34,166 nucleotides of DNA from Solirubrobacterales bacterium (GCA_009379895.1 WHSW01000016.1:1-34166), one strand, 5' to 3'. Counted from the stretch's first letter, positions 8,172 to 15,813 are shown. Notes: generated from the sequence alone by a model not told the origin. Made by a program: numbers and translations.

Positions 8172-9085
8172 GTGTCCTCACGCAGCTTCGCCGCCGACGC
8201 GCGGGAGTGGTTTCAGGTCGGCGAGATCGAGCCCGGGCTGCACGTGGTCGCCGAGCCGGGTCATGTCCTCAGCTGGTTGATCGCGGGGTCGGAGCGCTGC
8301 GCGCTGCTCGACACCGGCCTCGGCCTGGCCGACATCTCCACCGCGATCTCGCCCGTCGCCGCGGCGCCCGCGTTCGTCGTCAACTCCCACGTCCACTTCG
8401 ATCACGTCGGCGGCAACGAGCTGTTCGAGCACACCGAGATGCATGAGCTTGCGCCGCAGTGGATCGAGGCCGGCTGCCGCGAGGCGCACCTGCGCGCTTA
8501 CCGCGAGCTCGCCGACAGCATGAACGAGAGCTGGAGCCGGTTCGAACGCGCGGATCGCGACGGCTGGTTCATGATCGGCCCCGACGAGACGATGCGAGCC
8601 TGGCCCGGGCGCGGGATCGCCGAGCTCGGGTGGCGGATCGACCCCCCGCGGCCGACGCGCCTGCTGGCCGACGGCGACGCGATCGAGCTCGGCGAGCGGA
8701 CCCTGCGCGTCATCCACACCCCCGGTCATGCCCCCGACCACATCTGCCTCCTAGACGAGGCGGCCGGCATCCTCTTCGCCCAGGACCAGGCCTACCACGG
8801 CCCGCACCTGATCTACGAGGAAGGGTCGGACCCCGCGGTGTTCGCCCGCTCGGCTCGCCGGCTGGCCGACGAGCTCGCGGGGCGATCCGGGTCGTCTACG
8901 TGGCCCACTGCCTGCGGCCGTCGGTCCCGCCGCGCTTCCTCGGCGAGCTCGCGGACGCGGCGGAGGCGGTGGCCGGCGGCGAGGCGCCGCTCTCGCCGAT
9001 GCGGGGCATGTTCGGAGAGCGGGTGCGCGGCGCAGACTTCGGCCACTTCTCGATCCTGATCAGCCCCGAGGCGGGCGGCACCTGA
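8172..9085 (+). pseudogene. MBL-fold metallo-hydrolase, interrupted by a -1 frameshift
   Basis: Metallo-beta-lactamase-fold hydrolase of about 304 residues once the frame is repaired. The zinc motif NSHVHFDHVGGNELF (HxHxDH) and the second ligand region HTPGHAPDHICLLD are intact, with FAQDQAYHGP carrying the bridging Asp. After DELA at 8879 the conserved sequence continues only in the -1 frame (GAIRVVYVAHCLRPSVPPRF), ending at TGA 9083-9085. The unrepaired frame runs on as an Arg/Ser-rich tail to 9059 and loses the last metal-binding His. The shift falls on the four-G run 8879-8882, so one missing G is the simplest explanation, by mutation or base-calling error. GTG at 8172 has no clear ribosome site; CACAAT lies seven bases ahead. 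Confidence 0.8.
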
Positions 9086-9109
9086 GCGCTCACGCCCGGC
9101 CGATCGCGC

Positions 9110-10270
9110 TCACGCCCCGGTCGCGACCCTCCACGCGCTCTCGACCCGCTGCTGCTCCTCGGGTCCGCCGGGCGGGTTGATCGGCGTCGAGCAGTCCTTC
9201 GTGTACTCGGCGCTCGGGAAGATCAGCTCGCTCCTCGCCGCCTCGGGATCGGTCTTCTCGAAGATCTCCTGGACCCCGGCGACGGGCGTCACGGCGCTGG
9301 TCCAGGCGACGATCTGGGCCTGGTTCTTGGGCTCGTACGTGTAGTTGATCCACTCGTAGGCGGCCGTCGGGTTGGGCGCCCCGGCGGGGATCACCCAGTC
9401 GTCCCACCAGACCATGCATCCCTCGGCGGGCATCCGCCACTCGAGCTGCGGGTTGTCGGCCTGGAGCTGGATCGCGTCCGCCGCCCATCCGATCACCGCG
9501 ACGGCGTCGCCCGTGACCAGGTCCTTCGCGTAGTCCGCGCCGGTGAAGCGGCGGAGCTGCCCGGACTGGCCGGCCTCCCCGAGCTTGTCGATGGCGGCGA
9601 GCCAGTCGTCGGTGGTGGCGGTGTCGGGATCGACCCCATCCGCCTTCATCACCAGGGGCACCGTCTCACGGAGCTCGCTCAGCACCTCGACCCTGCCCTT
9701 GTACCTGGGGTCGAACAGGTCGTTGATCGAGTTGACGTCGGGCGCCTCCTCCTTGTTGACGATCAGGCCCGTCATCCCGCCCTGCCACGGGATCGAGAAA
9801 TCCCAGTTGGGATCCGAGCTCGGCGGCTTGACGTCCGGGTTCAGGTGCTCGAACGCGGGCGCCTTAGCCCCCTTGTCGAGCTTCTGGATGTAACCCAGGT
9901 CGTACATCTTCTTCGCCAGCCAGTCGCCGGCGACCATCAGCGAGCGGCCGCCCGAATCGCCCCGCTCGAGCAGCGGCTGCATCTTGCCGAAGAACTCGTC
10001 ATAGCTGTTGACGTCCTCGACGTAGTCGAGGGAGATGCCGGTGTCGCGCTCGAAGTCACCGACCGTGTTCTTGTCGATGTAGAGCGCCCAGTTCGAGATC
10101 GTCAGGTCGCCGCCCGGCTCGCCCTCGGCCGTCGCCACGGAGACCTCCTCCTCGGCGGCGCCTCCCACGCCGTCGCCGTCCCCTCCGCAGCCGGACACGG
10201 CGAGCGACGCGGCGAGGATCAGGGACGCCACCGTAAGGACCCATCGCGATCCCCATTGCCTCGAGCTCAC
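9110..10270 (-). CDS. PotD-like extracellular solute-binding lipoprotein (spermidine/putrescine ABC type)
   Basis: Periplasmic-type binding lipoprotein of an ABC importer, 386 residues. A signal peptide ends in the lipobox LAVSGC with the lipidated Cys28. The mature protein has the PotD pattern: LTISNWALYIDKNTVGDFER, VNSYDEFFGKMQP, a SLMVAGDWLAKKM segment, WDFSIPWQGGMTGLIVNKE and a late GCMVWWDDWVIPAGAPNPTA, which forms the aromatic ligand pocket. GTG at 10270 is preceded by AGGAG. It lies 25 bases after the TetR gene on the same strand. No permease or ATPase gene is near, so it is an orphan here and must share a transporter encoded elsewhere. The ligand could be a polyamine or another cationic amine. 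Confidence 0.85.
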   Translation of the reverse strand: MSSRQWGSRWVLTVASLILAASLAVSGCGGDGDGVGGAAEEEVSVATAEGEPGGDLTISNWALYIDKNTVGDFERDTGISLDYVEDVNSYDEFFGKMQPLLERGDSGGRSLMVAGDWLAKKMYDLGYIQKLDKGAKAPAFEHLNPDVKPPSSDPNWDFSIPWQGGMTGLIVNKEEAPDVNSINDLFDPRYKGRVEVLSELRETVPLVMKADGVDPDTATTDDWLAAIDKLGEAGQSGQLRRFTGADYAKDLVTGDAVAVIGWAADAIQLQADNPQLEWRMPAEGCMVWWDDWVIPAGAPNPTAAYEWINYTYEPKNQAQIVAWTSAVTPVAGVQEIFEKTDPEAARSELIFPSAEYTKDCSTPINPPGGPEEQQRVESAWRVATGA

Positions 10271-10295
10271 CTCGGTCTCCTCTCGTTCACTGGTC

Positions 10296-10964
10296 TCATC
10301 GCGTTGGAATCCGCGCGAACCACGCCTTCAGCACGGGGCGGATCACCGTGTGCTCGGGGTCGGGGTCCGGCGCAGGGAGCTGGCTGAGCAGCATCCCGTC
10401 GAGCATCGCCAGGAACATGCGCGCCTCCAGCTCGGGAGCGGGAGCGCGGAGCGATGCGAAGACCTCGGTCAGCGCCTGCTCCCACGCCCGCGTCCACTCC
10501 CGACATACGGGCTCGAGCTCGGGCTGCCGCGCGGCCTCCTGAAACAGCGCGTACTGGGCGACCGTGCGCCAGCGCTGCTCGCCGAGCTGGGGCAGGAGGA
10601 TCGCGGTGAACTCGTCGACGAGCCGCCGGCGCGACAGGCGCCTGCCGAGCACTCCCGCGAGATGCTCGTGCAGGGTCTCGATCTCGAGCCGGGCGAAGTA
10701 CTCGAGCGCCTGGCGGAGCATCTCCTGGCGCGAGGAGAACCAGTAGGTGGTGGAGCCGAGCGGGACTCCGGCGGCCTCGGCGACGGAGCGGTGGCTGACC
10801 GCGTCGATTCCCTCGTCGGCGATCAGGCGGAGCGTGGTCTGCAGCAGGAGCAGCCGGCGGGCGTTGCTTCGACGGCGCTCGTGCGGCCGCGCTCGGCCGC
10901 GACGCGTGGACGGCTCGCGATCGCGAGTGCTCAGCTCCTCCGTGGTTCGCCTTGCCGTGTACAT
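10296..10964 (-). CDS. TetR/AcrR family transcriptional regulator
   Basis: One-component repressor, 222 residues from ATG at 10964. The helix-turn-helix is clear at about residues 45-90: TLRLIADEGIDAVSHRSVAE, then AAGVPLGSTTYWFSSRQEML, the typical TetR recognition helix followed by the linker Y/F. The C-terminal ligand domain is variable. A GTG at 10985 would add seven residues but would touch the opposing ATG at 10987, so ATG 10964 is preferred. No Shine-Dalgarno is seen; a good promoter (TTGACG-N16-TACGAT) ends about seven bases before a putative start point close to the ATG, so the mRNA is probably leaderless. The 31-bp palindrome covering its start is the likely binding site. Confidence 0.85.
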   Translation of the reverse strand: MYTARRTTEELSTRDREPSTRRGRARPHERRRSNARRLLLLQTTLRLIADEGIDAVSHRSVAEAAGVPLGSTTYWFSSRQEMLRQALEYFARLEIETLHEHLAGVLGRRLSRRRLVDEFTAILLPQLGEQRWRTVAQYALFQEAARQPELEPVCREWTRAWEQALTEVFASLRAPAPELEARMFLAMLDGMLLSQLPAPDPDPEHTVIRPVLKAWFARIPTR

Positions 10965-10986
10965 TCGTACTGTACGATCGTACACG
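10956..10986. promoter_or_regulatory. 31-bp interrupted palindrome, probable TetR operator
   Basis: Centred on T10971, arms CGTGTAC-AT-TCGTAC and GTACGA-TC-GTACACG pair at 13 of 15 positions. Nested inside is a perfect 14-bp palindrome TGTACGATCGTACA (10971-10984). It covers the start codon of the TetR gene (10964) and abuts the ATG of the divergent flavoenzyme (10987), and includes the -10 elements of both directions. A regulator bound here would block both genes at once. Confidence 0.7.
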
Positions 10987-11004
10987 ATGGAAGCCCCCCG
11001 TCAA
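10977..11004 (-). promoter_or_regulatory. Promoter of the TetR-potD-like operon
   Basis: Leftward TTGACG (11004-10999), a 16-base spacer and TACGAT (10982-10977). Transcription would begin near 10970, about six bases before the TetR ATG. The -35 element lies inside the opposing coding region, and the -10 element inside the palindrome. The rightward counterpart is TACGAT at 10973-10978, eight bases before ATG 10987, with only a weak -35 (TTGCCG, 10952-10957). Confidence 0.5.
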
Positions 11005-12078
11005 CACCGGCTGGTCGATGTGCTCGTGATCGGCGGCGGGGTGGTCGGGGCCGCGGCGGCGCTGGCGCTCGCGCGGCGAAGCCGCCGGGTGGCACTGGTG
11101 GAGGGCCGATCGCTGCGGCGCGCTCAGGGCTCGAGCGCCGGCAGCGCGCGCATCTTCGCGCCGGCCGCCTACCCCGACCCGTTGTACCTCGAGCTGGGCC
11201 TGCGGGCGCTGGAGCGCTGGCGTGAGATCGAGACGCAGAGCGGCCGGACGTTGCTCTCGGCGACCGGGGCGCTGACCCATGGCGAGTTCGCCGAGCGCGA
11301 GCTGCCCGCCCTGCGCGCGGCGGGCGTCGAGGCCGAGCTCCTCTCCCCCGCCGACGCGCTCGAGCGCTTCGGCGTCAGCGTCGGCAGCGACGCGCCGCTC
11401 CTGCATCAGCCGGATGCGGGGGTGATCCGGGCCGACCACGCCCACGGGGCAATCCTTGGCCTGGCGCGGGCGGGCGGCGCCGAGCTCCGCCAGGGCGAAC
11501 GGGTGCACGCCATCCGGGAGCGCGATGAGGGCGGCCTCGAGGTGGACACCGCCCGCCGTCGCTGGCGCTGCTCGTCGGCGATCGTGGCCGCGGGCCCGTG
11601 GAGCCGCGAGCTGCTCGGCATCGCCGCCATCGACGTGCCGTTGAGCGCCTCCCGCCAGTCGGTGGCGTACTTCGACCTGCAGAGCCCCTCGGCGCGGCCG
11701 CCCGCGCTGATGGAGTTCGACGGCGAGGAGCCGTTCGCCCTCTGGGATCCCGCTCGGGGTCTGAAGGCGGCCTTCCACGCCCGAGGCGCCTTGGTGGCGG
11801 ACGGCGAGCGGGGCCGGCCCCAGGTCGACCGGGACGCGATCGACCGGGTGGTGGACTGGGTGCGGGCGCGATTTCCGCGGCTCGCCGCGCGGCCGCACGG
11901 CGCCGAGGCGTGCCTGTACACCAATGCGCCCGGCGAGCGGTTCATCCTCGAGCGCCGCGGGCGAATCGTCGTCGCCTCGGCCTGCAATGGTCAGGGCTTC
12001 CAGTTCGCTCCCGAGACCGGCGAGCTGGTGGCGGGCCTCGCGCTCGAGGCGCTCGAGGCCACGGAGGTCGGGACGTGA
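10987..12078 (+). CDS. FAD-dependent amine oxidase of the monomeric sarcosine oxidase/MTOX family
   Basis: Flavoprotein oxidase, 363 residues, normal for monomeric sarcosine oxidase or N-methyltryptophan oxidase. The Rossmann motif is VLVIGGGVVGAAAALALA and the family loop GSSAGSARIFAPAAYPD follows (about residues 49-65). The late ACLYTNAPGERFIL contains Cys309 at the position that binds FAD covalently in sarcosine oxidase, and VASACNGQGFQFAPETGELV closes the flavin site. This predicts oxidative demethylation or deamination of a secondary or primary amine giving H2O2. The ATG at 10987 has no ribosome site and is probably read from a leaderless mRNA. The next gene starts five bases after the stop, so flavoenzyme and decarboxylase are co-transcribed, under the TetR palindrome. 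Confidence 0.85.
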   Translation: MEAPRQHRLVDVLVIGGGVVGAAAALALARRSRRVALVEGRSLRRAQGSSAGSARIFAPAAYPDPLYLELGLRALERWREIETQSGRTLLSATGALTHGEFAERELPALRAAGVEAELLSPADALERFGVSVGSDAPLLHQPDAGVIRADHAHGAILGLARAGGAELRQGERVHAIRERDEGGLEVDTARRRWRCSSAIVAAGPWSRELLGIAAIDVPLSASRQSVAYFDLQSPSARPPALMEFDGEEPFALWDPARGLKAAFHARGALVADGERGRPQVDRDAIDRVVDWVRARFPRLAARPHGAEACLYTNAPGERFILERRGRIVVASACNGQGFQFAPETGELVAGLALEALEATEVGT

Positions 12079-12082
12079 GCGG

Positions 12083-13953
12083 GTGAGCGACGAAATTCGA
12101 CAGCTCGATGACTGCCTGTCGGTGCGCGCCGGAGCACTGTACGTGGAGGACTGCGCGGCGGAGGCGCTCGCGGCGCGCTTCGGCACACCGCTCTACGTCG
12201 TCTCCGAGGGTCAGCTGCGTCGCAACGCGCGGCGCCTCCAGCGGGCGTTCGCGGCTCGCTGGCCGGCGGAGCTTCTCCTCCTTCCGTCGATCAAGGCCAA
12301 CTCGTCCCTCGCCCTGCGCCGCATCCTCACCGAGGAGGGGGTTGGTTGCGACGTCTTCGGCGAGGGCGAGCTCGAGGCCGCATTGCGGACCGGCACGGTC
12401 CCCGGGCAGATCTCATTGAACGGGCCGATGAAGGGGGATGGCCTGCTCGAGCGCGCGATCGGCGCCGGGGTGCGGATCACTCTCGACAGCCGCGCCGAGC
12501 TGGAGCGCACGGCGGCGGCGGCGGCGCGACTCGACCGGCGCGCGCACATCCGCCTGCGCATGCGACCCGACCTGGTCGGACATGACGAGCCCTCGGAGAT
12601 GTCACCGAGCGGGGTATCGGTGCGCGACGCGATCCAGCGCTACAAGGCCGGGATTCCGACCGAGGACCTGCTCGCGATCGGCGAGCGCGAGGTCCGCGAC
12701 CCGAACCTCGACCTCGCCGGCATCCACCTCCATCTCGGCCGCCACTCCGCCGACCCGGAGGTCTGGCGGGGGGCGATCGACTCCCTGGCCGAGCTGCTCC
12801 CACAGCTTCGAGAGCGGTGGGGCGGCTGGACCCCGCGCGAGCTCGACCTCGGCGGCGGCTTCCCCGTGCCGCGCGATCCCTTCGGGCGGGCTCTGCCTCA
12901 GCGCGCCAGCGCCCCGCCCCGCGCGCCGGATATCGACACCTACGCGGCGGTGGTCTGCGAGCACCTGGCCGCCCGGCTCGACGGGCTCGGCATCCGCGCG
13001 GCCGAGGTGCAGCTCGAGATCGAGCCGGGGCGCGCGCTCTACGCCGATGCCGGCGTCCACCTGGCGACGGTGGGAAACGTCAAGCGCCAGACCCGACCCC
13101 GCTCACCTGGGTCGAGACCGACTCCTCGGACTCCTACCTGCCCGACGTGAACCTCGAGTTCAACCGCTGGACCTGTCTCTCGGTGGCGCGCGCCGAGGCC
13201 GAGCCCGCGATCGTCGCCGACGTCACCGGGCGCACCTGCGCGCTCGACGTGATCGTGCCCGACGCCGAGCTTCCCCGCGTCGAGCCGGGCGATGTCCTCG
13301 CCTTCCTCGACACCGGCGCCTACCAGGACCCGGGCGCGACCAACTTCAACGCGCTGCCGCGGCCGGGGACCGTCCTGGTGACCGGCGGCGACGCCGCGCT
13401 GATCCGCCGCCAAGAGACCCTCGACGACGTGTTCGCCCGCGATCTCGTCCCGGAGCGCCTGCGGCACGGCTCCCCGGCGCTGGACGGTGCCGTCGGCTGG
13501 CGGGCCACCGGCCTCGACCACGTCTCGGTGACCAGCGCAGACCTCGACCGCTCGCTCGCCTTCTACCGCGACCTGCTCGGTCTCGAGCTGCGAGGCCGGG
13601 GAGAGGCCGAGGGGGGCGAGTTCGAGATCACCGGCATCCCCGACCCCAGCGTGCGTTGGGCCGACCTCGAGCTCTCGCATGGGCAGGTGCTGGAGCTGAT
13701 CGAGTACGTCGAGCCTCGGGGAACGCCGAGCCGGCCGCTACCCAATGACCCCGGCGCGACCCACATCTCCCTGCGCGTGGCCGACATCGACGCCGTCCAC
13801 AGCCGGCTGCGCGAGGCGGCGGTGAGCGTCGTCAGCGAGCCGGTCAGGATCGCCTCGGCCGGGGCCTGGCAGGGAGCGAGGGTGTTCTATGCGAGCGACC
13901 CCGACGGGGTCACCGTGGAGCTGATCCAGCCGGCTCCCCTGCCGGGCCAATAA
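12083..13953 (+). pseudogene. DAP/Orn/Arg decarboxylase-like PLP enzyme fused to a VOC domain; one -1 frameshift
   Basis: Fold-type III decarboxylase (LysA family) followed without a stop by a glyoxalase-type VOC domain, about 623 residues if repaired. Decarboxylase motifs: Lys71 in LPSIKANSSLALRRIL (PLP Schiff base), HLHLGRHSADPEVW, ELDLGGGFPVP, EIEPGRALYADAG, then after the break WVETDSSDSYLPD, DVTGRTCALD and GAYQDPGATNFNALPRP, the dimer-site Cys and Tyr regions. The VOC domain starts at GLDHVSVTSADLDRSLAFYR (about 13511) and ends VFYASDPDGVTVELI. After KRQTRP the frame must slip by -1 at the four-C run 13097-13100; one C is probably missing. No ATG, GTG or TTG lies before the VOC domain in that frame, so the fusion looks real. 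GTG 12083 is the start. Confidence 0.75.
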
Positions 13954-13962
13954 TCTGGAGGC

Positions 13963-14754
13963 TTGACGCCTCGATCACCGCGCATCTCCTGGATCTCGAT
14001 CGTGCCGGTGAAGGGGCTGCGCATGCAGACGCGCGAGGAGGCCTTGCTGACCCGTGACGGGATCCCCGGCGATCGCGCGTTCTTCGTCGTCGACCGGACC
14101 GACACCATGATCAGCGCGACTCGCCTCGGCCCGCTGGTCGCGGTCGTCGCCGAGCACGACGCTCGCACGGGCGAGCTCTCGCTGCGGTTTCCCGACGGCC
14201 GAGAGGTCGCCGGGGAGGTCGAGCTCGGGGACCCCGAGGAGGTCGGATTCGCCGGCGAGACCGTGCCCGCGCGAACGGTGCTCGGTCCGTTCTCGCCCGC
14301 CCTGAGCGACCATTGCGACAGGCCGGTGCGCCTCGTCTCCGCCGCCGGCGAGCGACCCGGGGTCGACCGCGGCCGAGACGGTGCCGTGACCCTGCTCTCG
14401 ATCGCGTCGCTCGAACGGCTGCGGGCGCAGGCCGGTGAGCTCGAGCCCGTCGATGCGCGGCGGTTTCGCATGAACCTGGGCGTCGCGGGCCTGGAGGCCC
14501 ACGAGGAGGACGACTGGGTCGACCGCGAGATCAGGGTCGGTGACGCGCTCCTGCGGGTGGCCGGGCACGTGGGCCGCTGCGCCGCCACGACGCGCAACGC
14601 CGAGACCGGCGTGGTCGACTTCGAGACCCTGCACCACCTCCAGGCCTACCGGGGCCGGCTCCTGACGACCGAGCCGCTGCCCTTCGGTGTCCACGCTCGC
14701 GTCGTCGAGCCGGGCCGGGTGCGCCTCGACGATCCGGTCACCGTCGCGGCGTGA
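13963..14754 (+). CDS. MOSC domain-containing protein
   Basis: Molybdenum-cofactor-sulfurase C-terminal (MOSC) protein, 263 residues, with the N-terminal beta-barrel (RISWISIVPVKGLRMQ, GIPGDRAFFVVD) and the catalytic MOSC domain (VDARRFRMNLGVAGLEAHEE, WVDREIRVGDALLRV, then HVGRCAATTRNAETGVVDFE). Cys206 in GRCAATT is the conserved sulfur-carrying cysteine. Family members such as mARC and YcbX reduce N-hydroxylated compounds with molybdopterin; others only transfer sulfur. The first possible start is TTG at 13963, only one base after GGAGG, in the same frame as the upstream stop; a later GTG would cut the first strand. It directly follows the amine oxidase and decarboxylase genes, so a link to nitrogen compounds is possible. 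Confidence 0.8.
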   Translation: MTPRSPRISWISIVPVKGLRMQTREEALLTRDGIPGDRAFFVVDRTDTMISATRLGPLVAVVAEHDARTGELSLRFPDGREVAGEVELGDPEEVGFAGETVPARTVLGPFSPALSDHCDRPVRLVSAAGERPGVDRGRDGAVTLLSIASLERLRAQAGELEPVDARRFRMNLGVAGLEAHEEDDWVDREIRVGDALLRVAGHVGRCAATTRNAETGVVDFETLHHLQAYRGRLLTTEPLPFGVHARVVEPGRVRLDDPVTVAA

Positions 14755-14842
14755 CGGGGCTGCCGCGGGTCAGTCGCTCAGCCGGCTCGCGAACGGAACG
14801 CCCGCAGGCCGCCGGCCCAGCCGTCCGGAGGCCCGGGGCCGC

Positions 14843-15319
14843 TCAGCCCGACGCGCGTACGCGCTGGGTCGCCGTGCGTCGCCGGTAGGCGCGGCTCTTG
14901 ATCCGATTGCCGCACGTCTCCATCTGACACCAGGTCCCGCCCCGATTGCGCGAGCTGTCGAAGAACGCCCATCGGCACTCATCGCTGGCGCACACCTTGA
15001 GCCGCGACCACTGCGACTCGAGTTGGGCGCAGAACACGATCCCAACCATCTGCGAGATCAGGCCATCGATCGAGGCGGCGGGCGTCAGGTCGAGCGCGAG
15101 CCCGCGATCGTCAGCGGCGGTCAGCTGGACCCGGTGCTCGGCGCTCAGGCGGTCGAGCCGGGCGCTCGCGGCCGCATCGAGATGCCCGGTCAGGTTGGCG
15201 TCGATCAGATCGCGGATCGTCGCCCGACACTCGACCAGCCGCGCCAGCTCCGGTCCCTGGACCTCGATCTCGGGAGAGCGGGTCGGCCGGCGCGAGCCGG
15301 CCGGCGCCGAGCCCGAGCC
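14843..15319 (-). pseudogene. CGNR zinc-finger (ABATE) regulator, N-terminally truncated
   Basis: The C-terminal half is a clear CGNR zinc finger: LKVCASDECRWAFFDSSRNR then WCQMETCGNRIKSRAYRRR, with Cys ligands C..C and C..C. The ABATE-type helical domain before it is recognisable (VECRATIRDLIDANLTGHLD, ASIDGLISQMVGIVF), but the frame reaches a stop at 15320-15322 with no ATG, GTG or TTG before ATG 15049. The usual first 50-70 residues of these transcription factors are absent, and that stop is the end of the sigma-factor scar next door. I read this as a gene cut by the same rearrangement. A 68-residue finger-only protein from ATG 15049 remains possible. Confidence 0.65.
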
Positions 15320-15355
15320 TCAGCCGTCGAGCACGGTCAGGTCGAGCTCGCGCAG
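15320..15355. repeat. 36-bp direct repeat, copy 1 (partner 15864-15899)
   Basis: Identical to 15864-15899 except C15324 where the partner has T15868. Both are the 3' ends of ECF41-type sigma genes read leftward. At 35 of 36 bases the identity is higher than expected for old paralogues and suggests recent duplication or gene conversion. Confidence 0.8.
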
Positions 15356-15391
15356 CTCCTCGATCGGCGCGACTCGCGCTCCCGCTGTCAC
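15320..15391 (-). pseudogene. Scar of a second ECF41-type sigma factor gene (C-terminal codons only)
   Basis: The last 12 codons read LRELDLTVLDG plus stop, the same ending as the intact ECF41 gene (LRELDLTVLDD). The 36 bases 15320-15355 differ from 15864-15899 at one position. Upstream of the scar the sequence jumps directly to a region matching the intact gene's leader and divergent promoter region (15384-15450 against 16749-16812). Nearly the whole sigma coding region between start codon and the last codons is gone. Confidence 0.65.
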
Positions 15392-15412
15392 ACCCGGGCG
15401 CCGAGCTTCGTC
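15386..15412 (+). promoter_or_regulatory. ECF41-type promoter for the small membrane protein gene
   Basis: TGTCACA (15386-15392), exactly 16 bases, CGTC (15409-15412). This is a perfect match to the -35/-10 signature published for ECF41 sigma factors. The start point would fall near 15419, giving a leader of about 90 bases before ATG 15508. The element lies in the scar of a lost ECF41 gene, so the remaining ECF41 factor 450 bases away would have to serve it. Confidence 0.7.
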
Positions 15413-15507
15413 ATAGAGGTGACGGAGCAAATACGCGGCCGAGGTGACGGTCGCCTGCCGCGCCGGGCGCCGGGCTCACGGCGGCGCCGGCGAGAAGGAG
15501 GCTTGCA

Positions 15508-15813
15508 ATGCACGCACCAGCGACGTCTCAATCCAATGCCGAGGGCGCCGTCGGGATCGCGGCCGCGCTGGCCGGCCTGGGCGTGGTCACGTTCGCGCTC
15601 TTTCCGCTGGCGCTCCCCTTCGTGATCCTGCTGATCGCGTCGACGGCCCCGCTTCTGGTGGTCGCCCTCGCTGCCGCGCTCGTCGGCGGGGCGCTCACGG
15701 CGGTGGGCCTCGCGGTGCGCGCGGTCGCGCGACGCGCCGGCCGCCGCCGCCGCGAGCCCTCGCCCCAGGCCGGTGTCTCGATGTCCCCGGCCGTGCGCCG
15801 CCAGGTGCACTGA
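15508..15813 (+). CDS. Small membrane protein, unknown function
   Basis: 101 residues. Two hydrophobic spans are plain: about residues 16-46 (IAAALAGLGVVTFALFPLAL and beyond) and 48-72 (LVVALAAALVGGALTAVGLA), followed by an Arg-rich cytoplasmic-type tail (RRAGRRRRE). I recognise no family. The start is secure: GAAGGAGG lies seven bases before ATG. A perfect ECF41-type promoter lies upstream at 15386-15412. Its position relative to the sigma scar mirrors that of the MFS gene relative to the intact sigma gene, so it is probably a target of the ECF41 factor, perhaps in an envelope stress response. Confidence 0.75.
   Translation: MHAPATSQSNAEGAVGIAAALAGLGVVTFALFPLALPFVILLIASTAPLLVVALAAALVGGALTAVGLAVRAVARRAGRRRREPSPQAGVSMSPAVRRQVH

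Noticed and set aside
8877-8890. Programmed -1 ribosomal frameshifting in the MBL gene
   Set aside because: No X XXY YYZ slippery heptamer or clear downstream pseudoknot; MBL-fold hydrolases are not known to use it and similar shifts recur at G/C runs in unrelated genes.
10267-12186. Leftward open frame of about 640 codons across the TetR and flavoenzyme region
   Set aside because: It is antisense to the flavoenzyme and out of frame with TetR; no recognisable domain and an unlikely amino-acid composition.
13511-13953. Separate VOC gene after the decarboxylase
   Set aside because: No ATG, GTG or TTG in frame before the first VOC strand and no stop after the decarboxylase, so a fusion is simpler.
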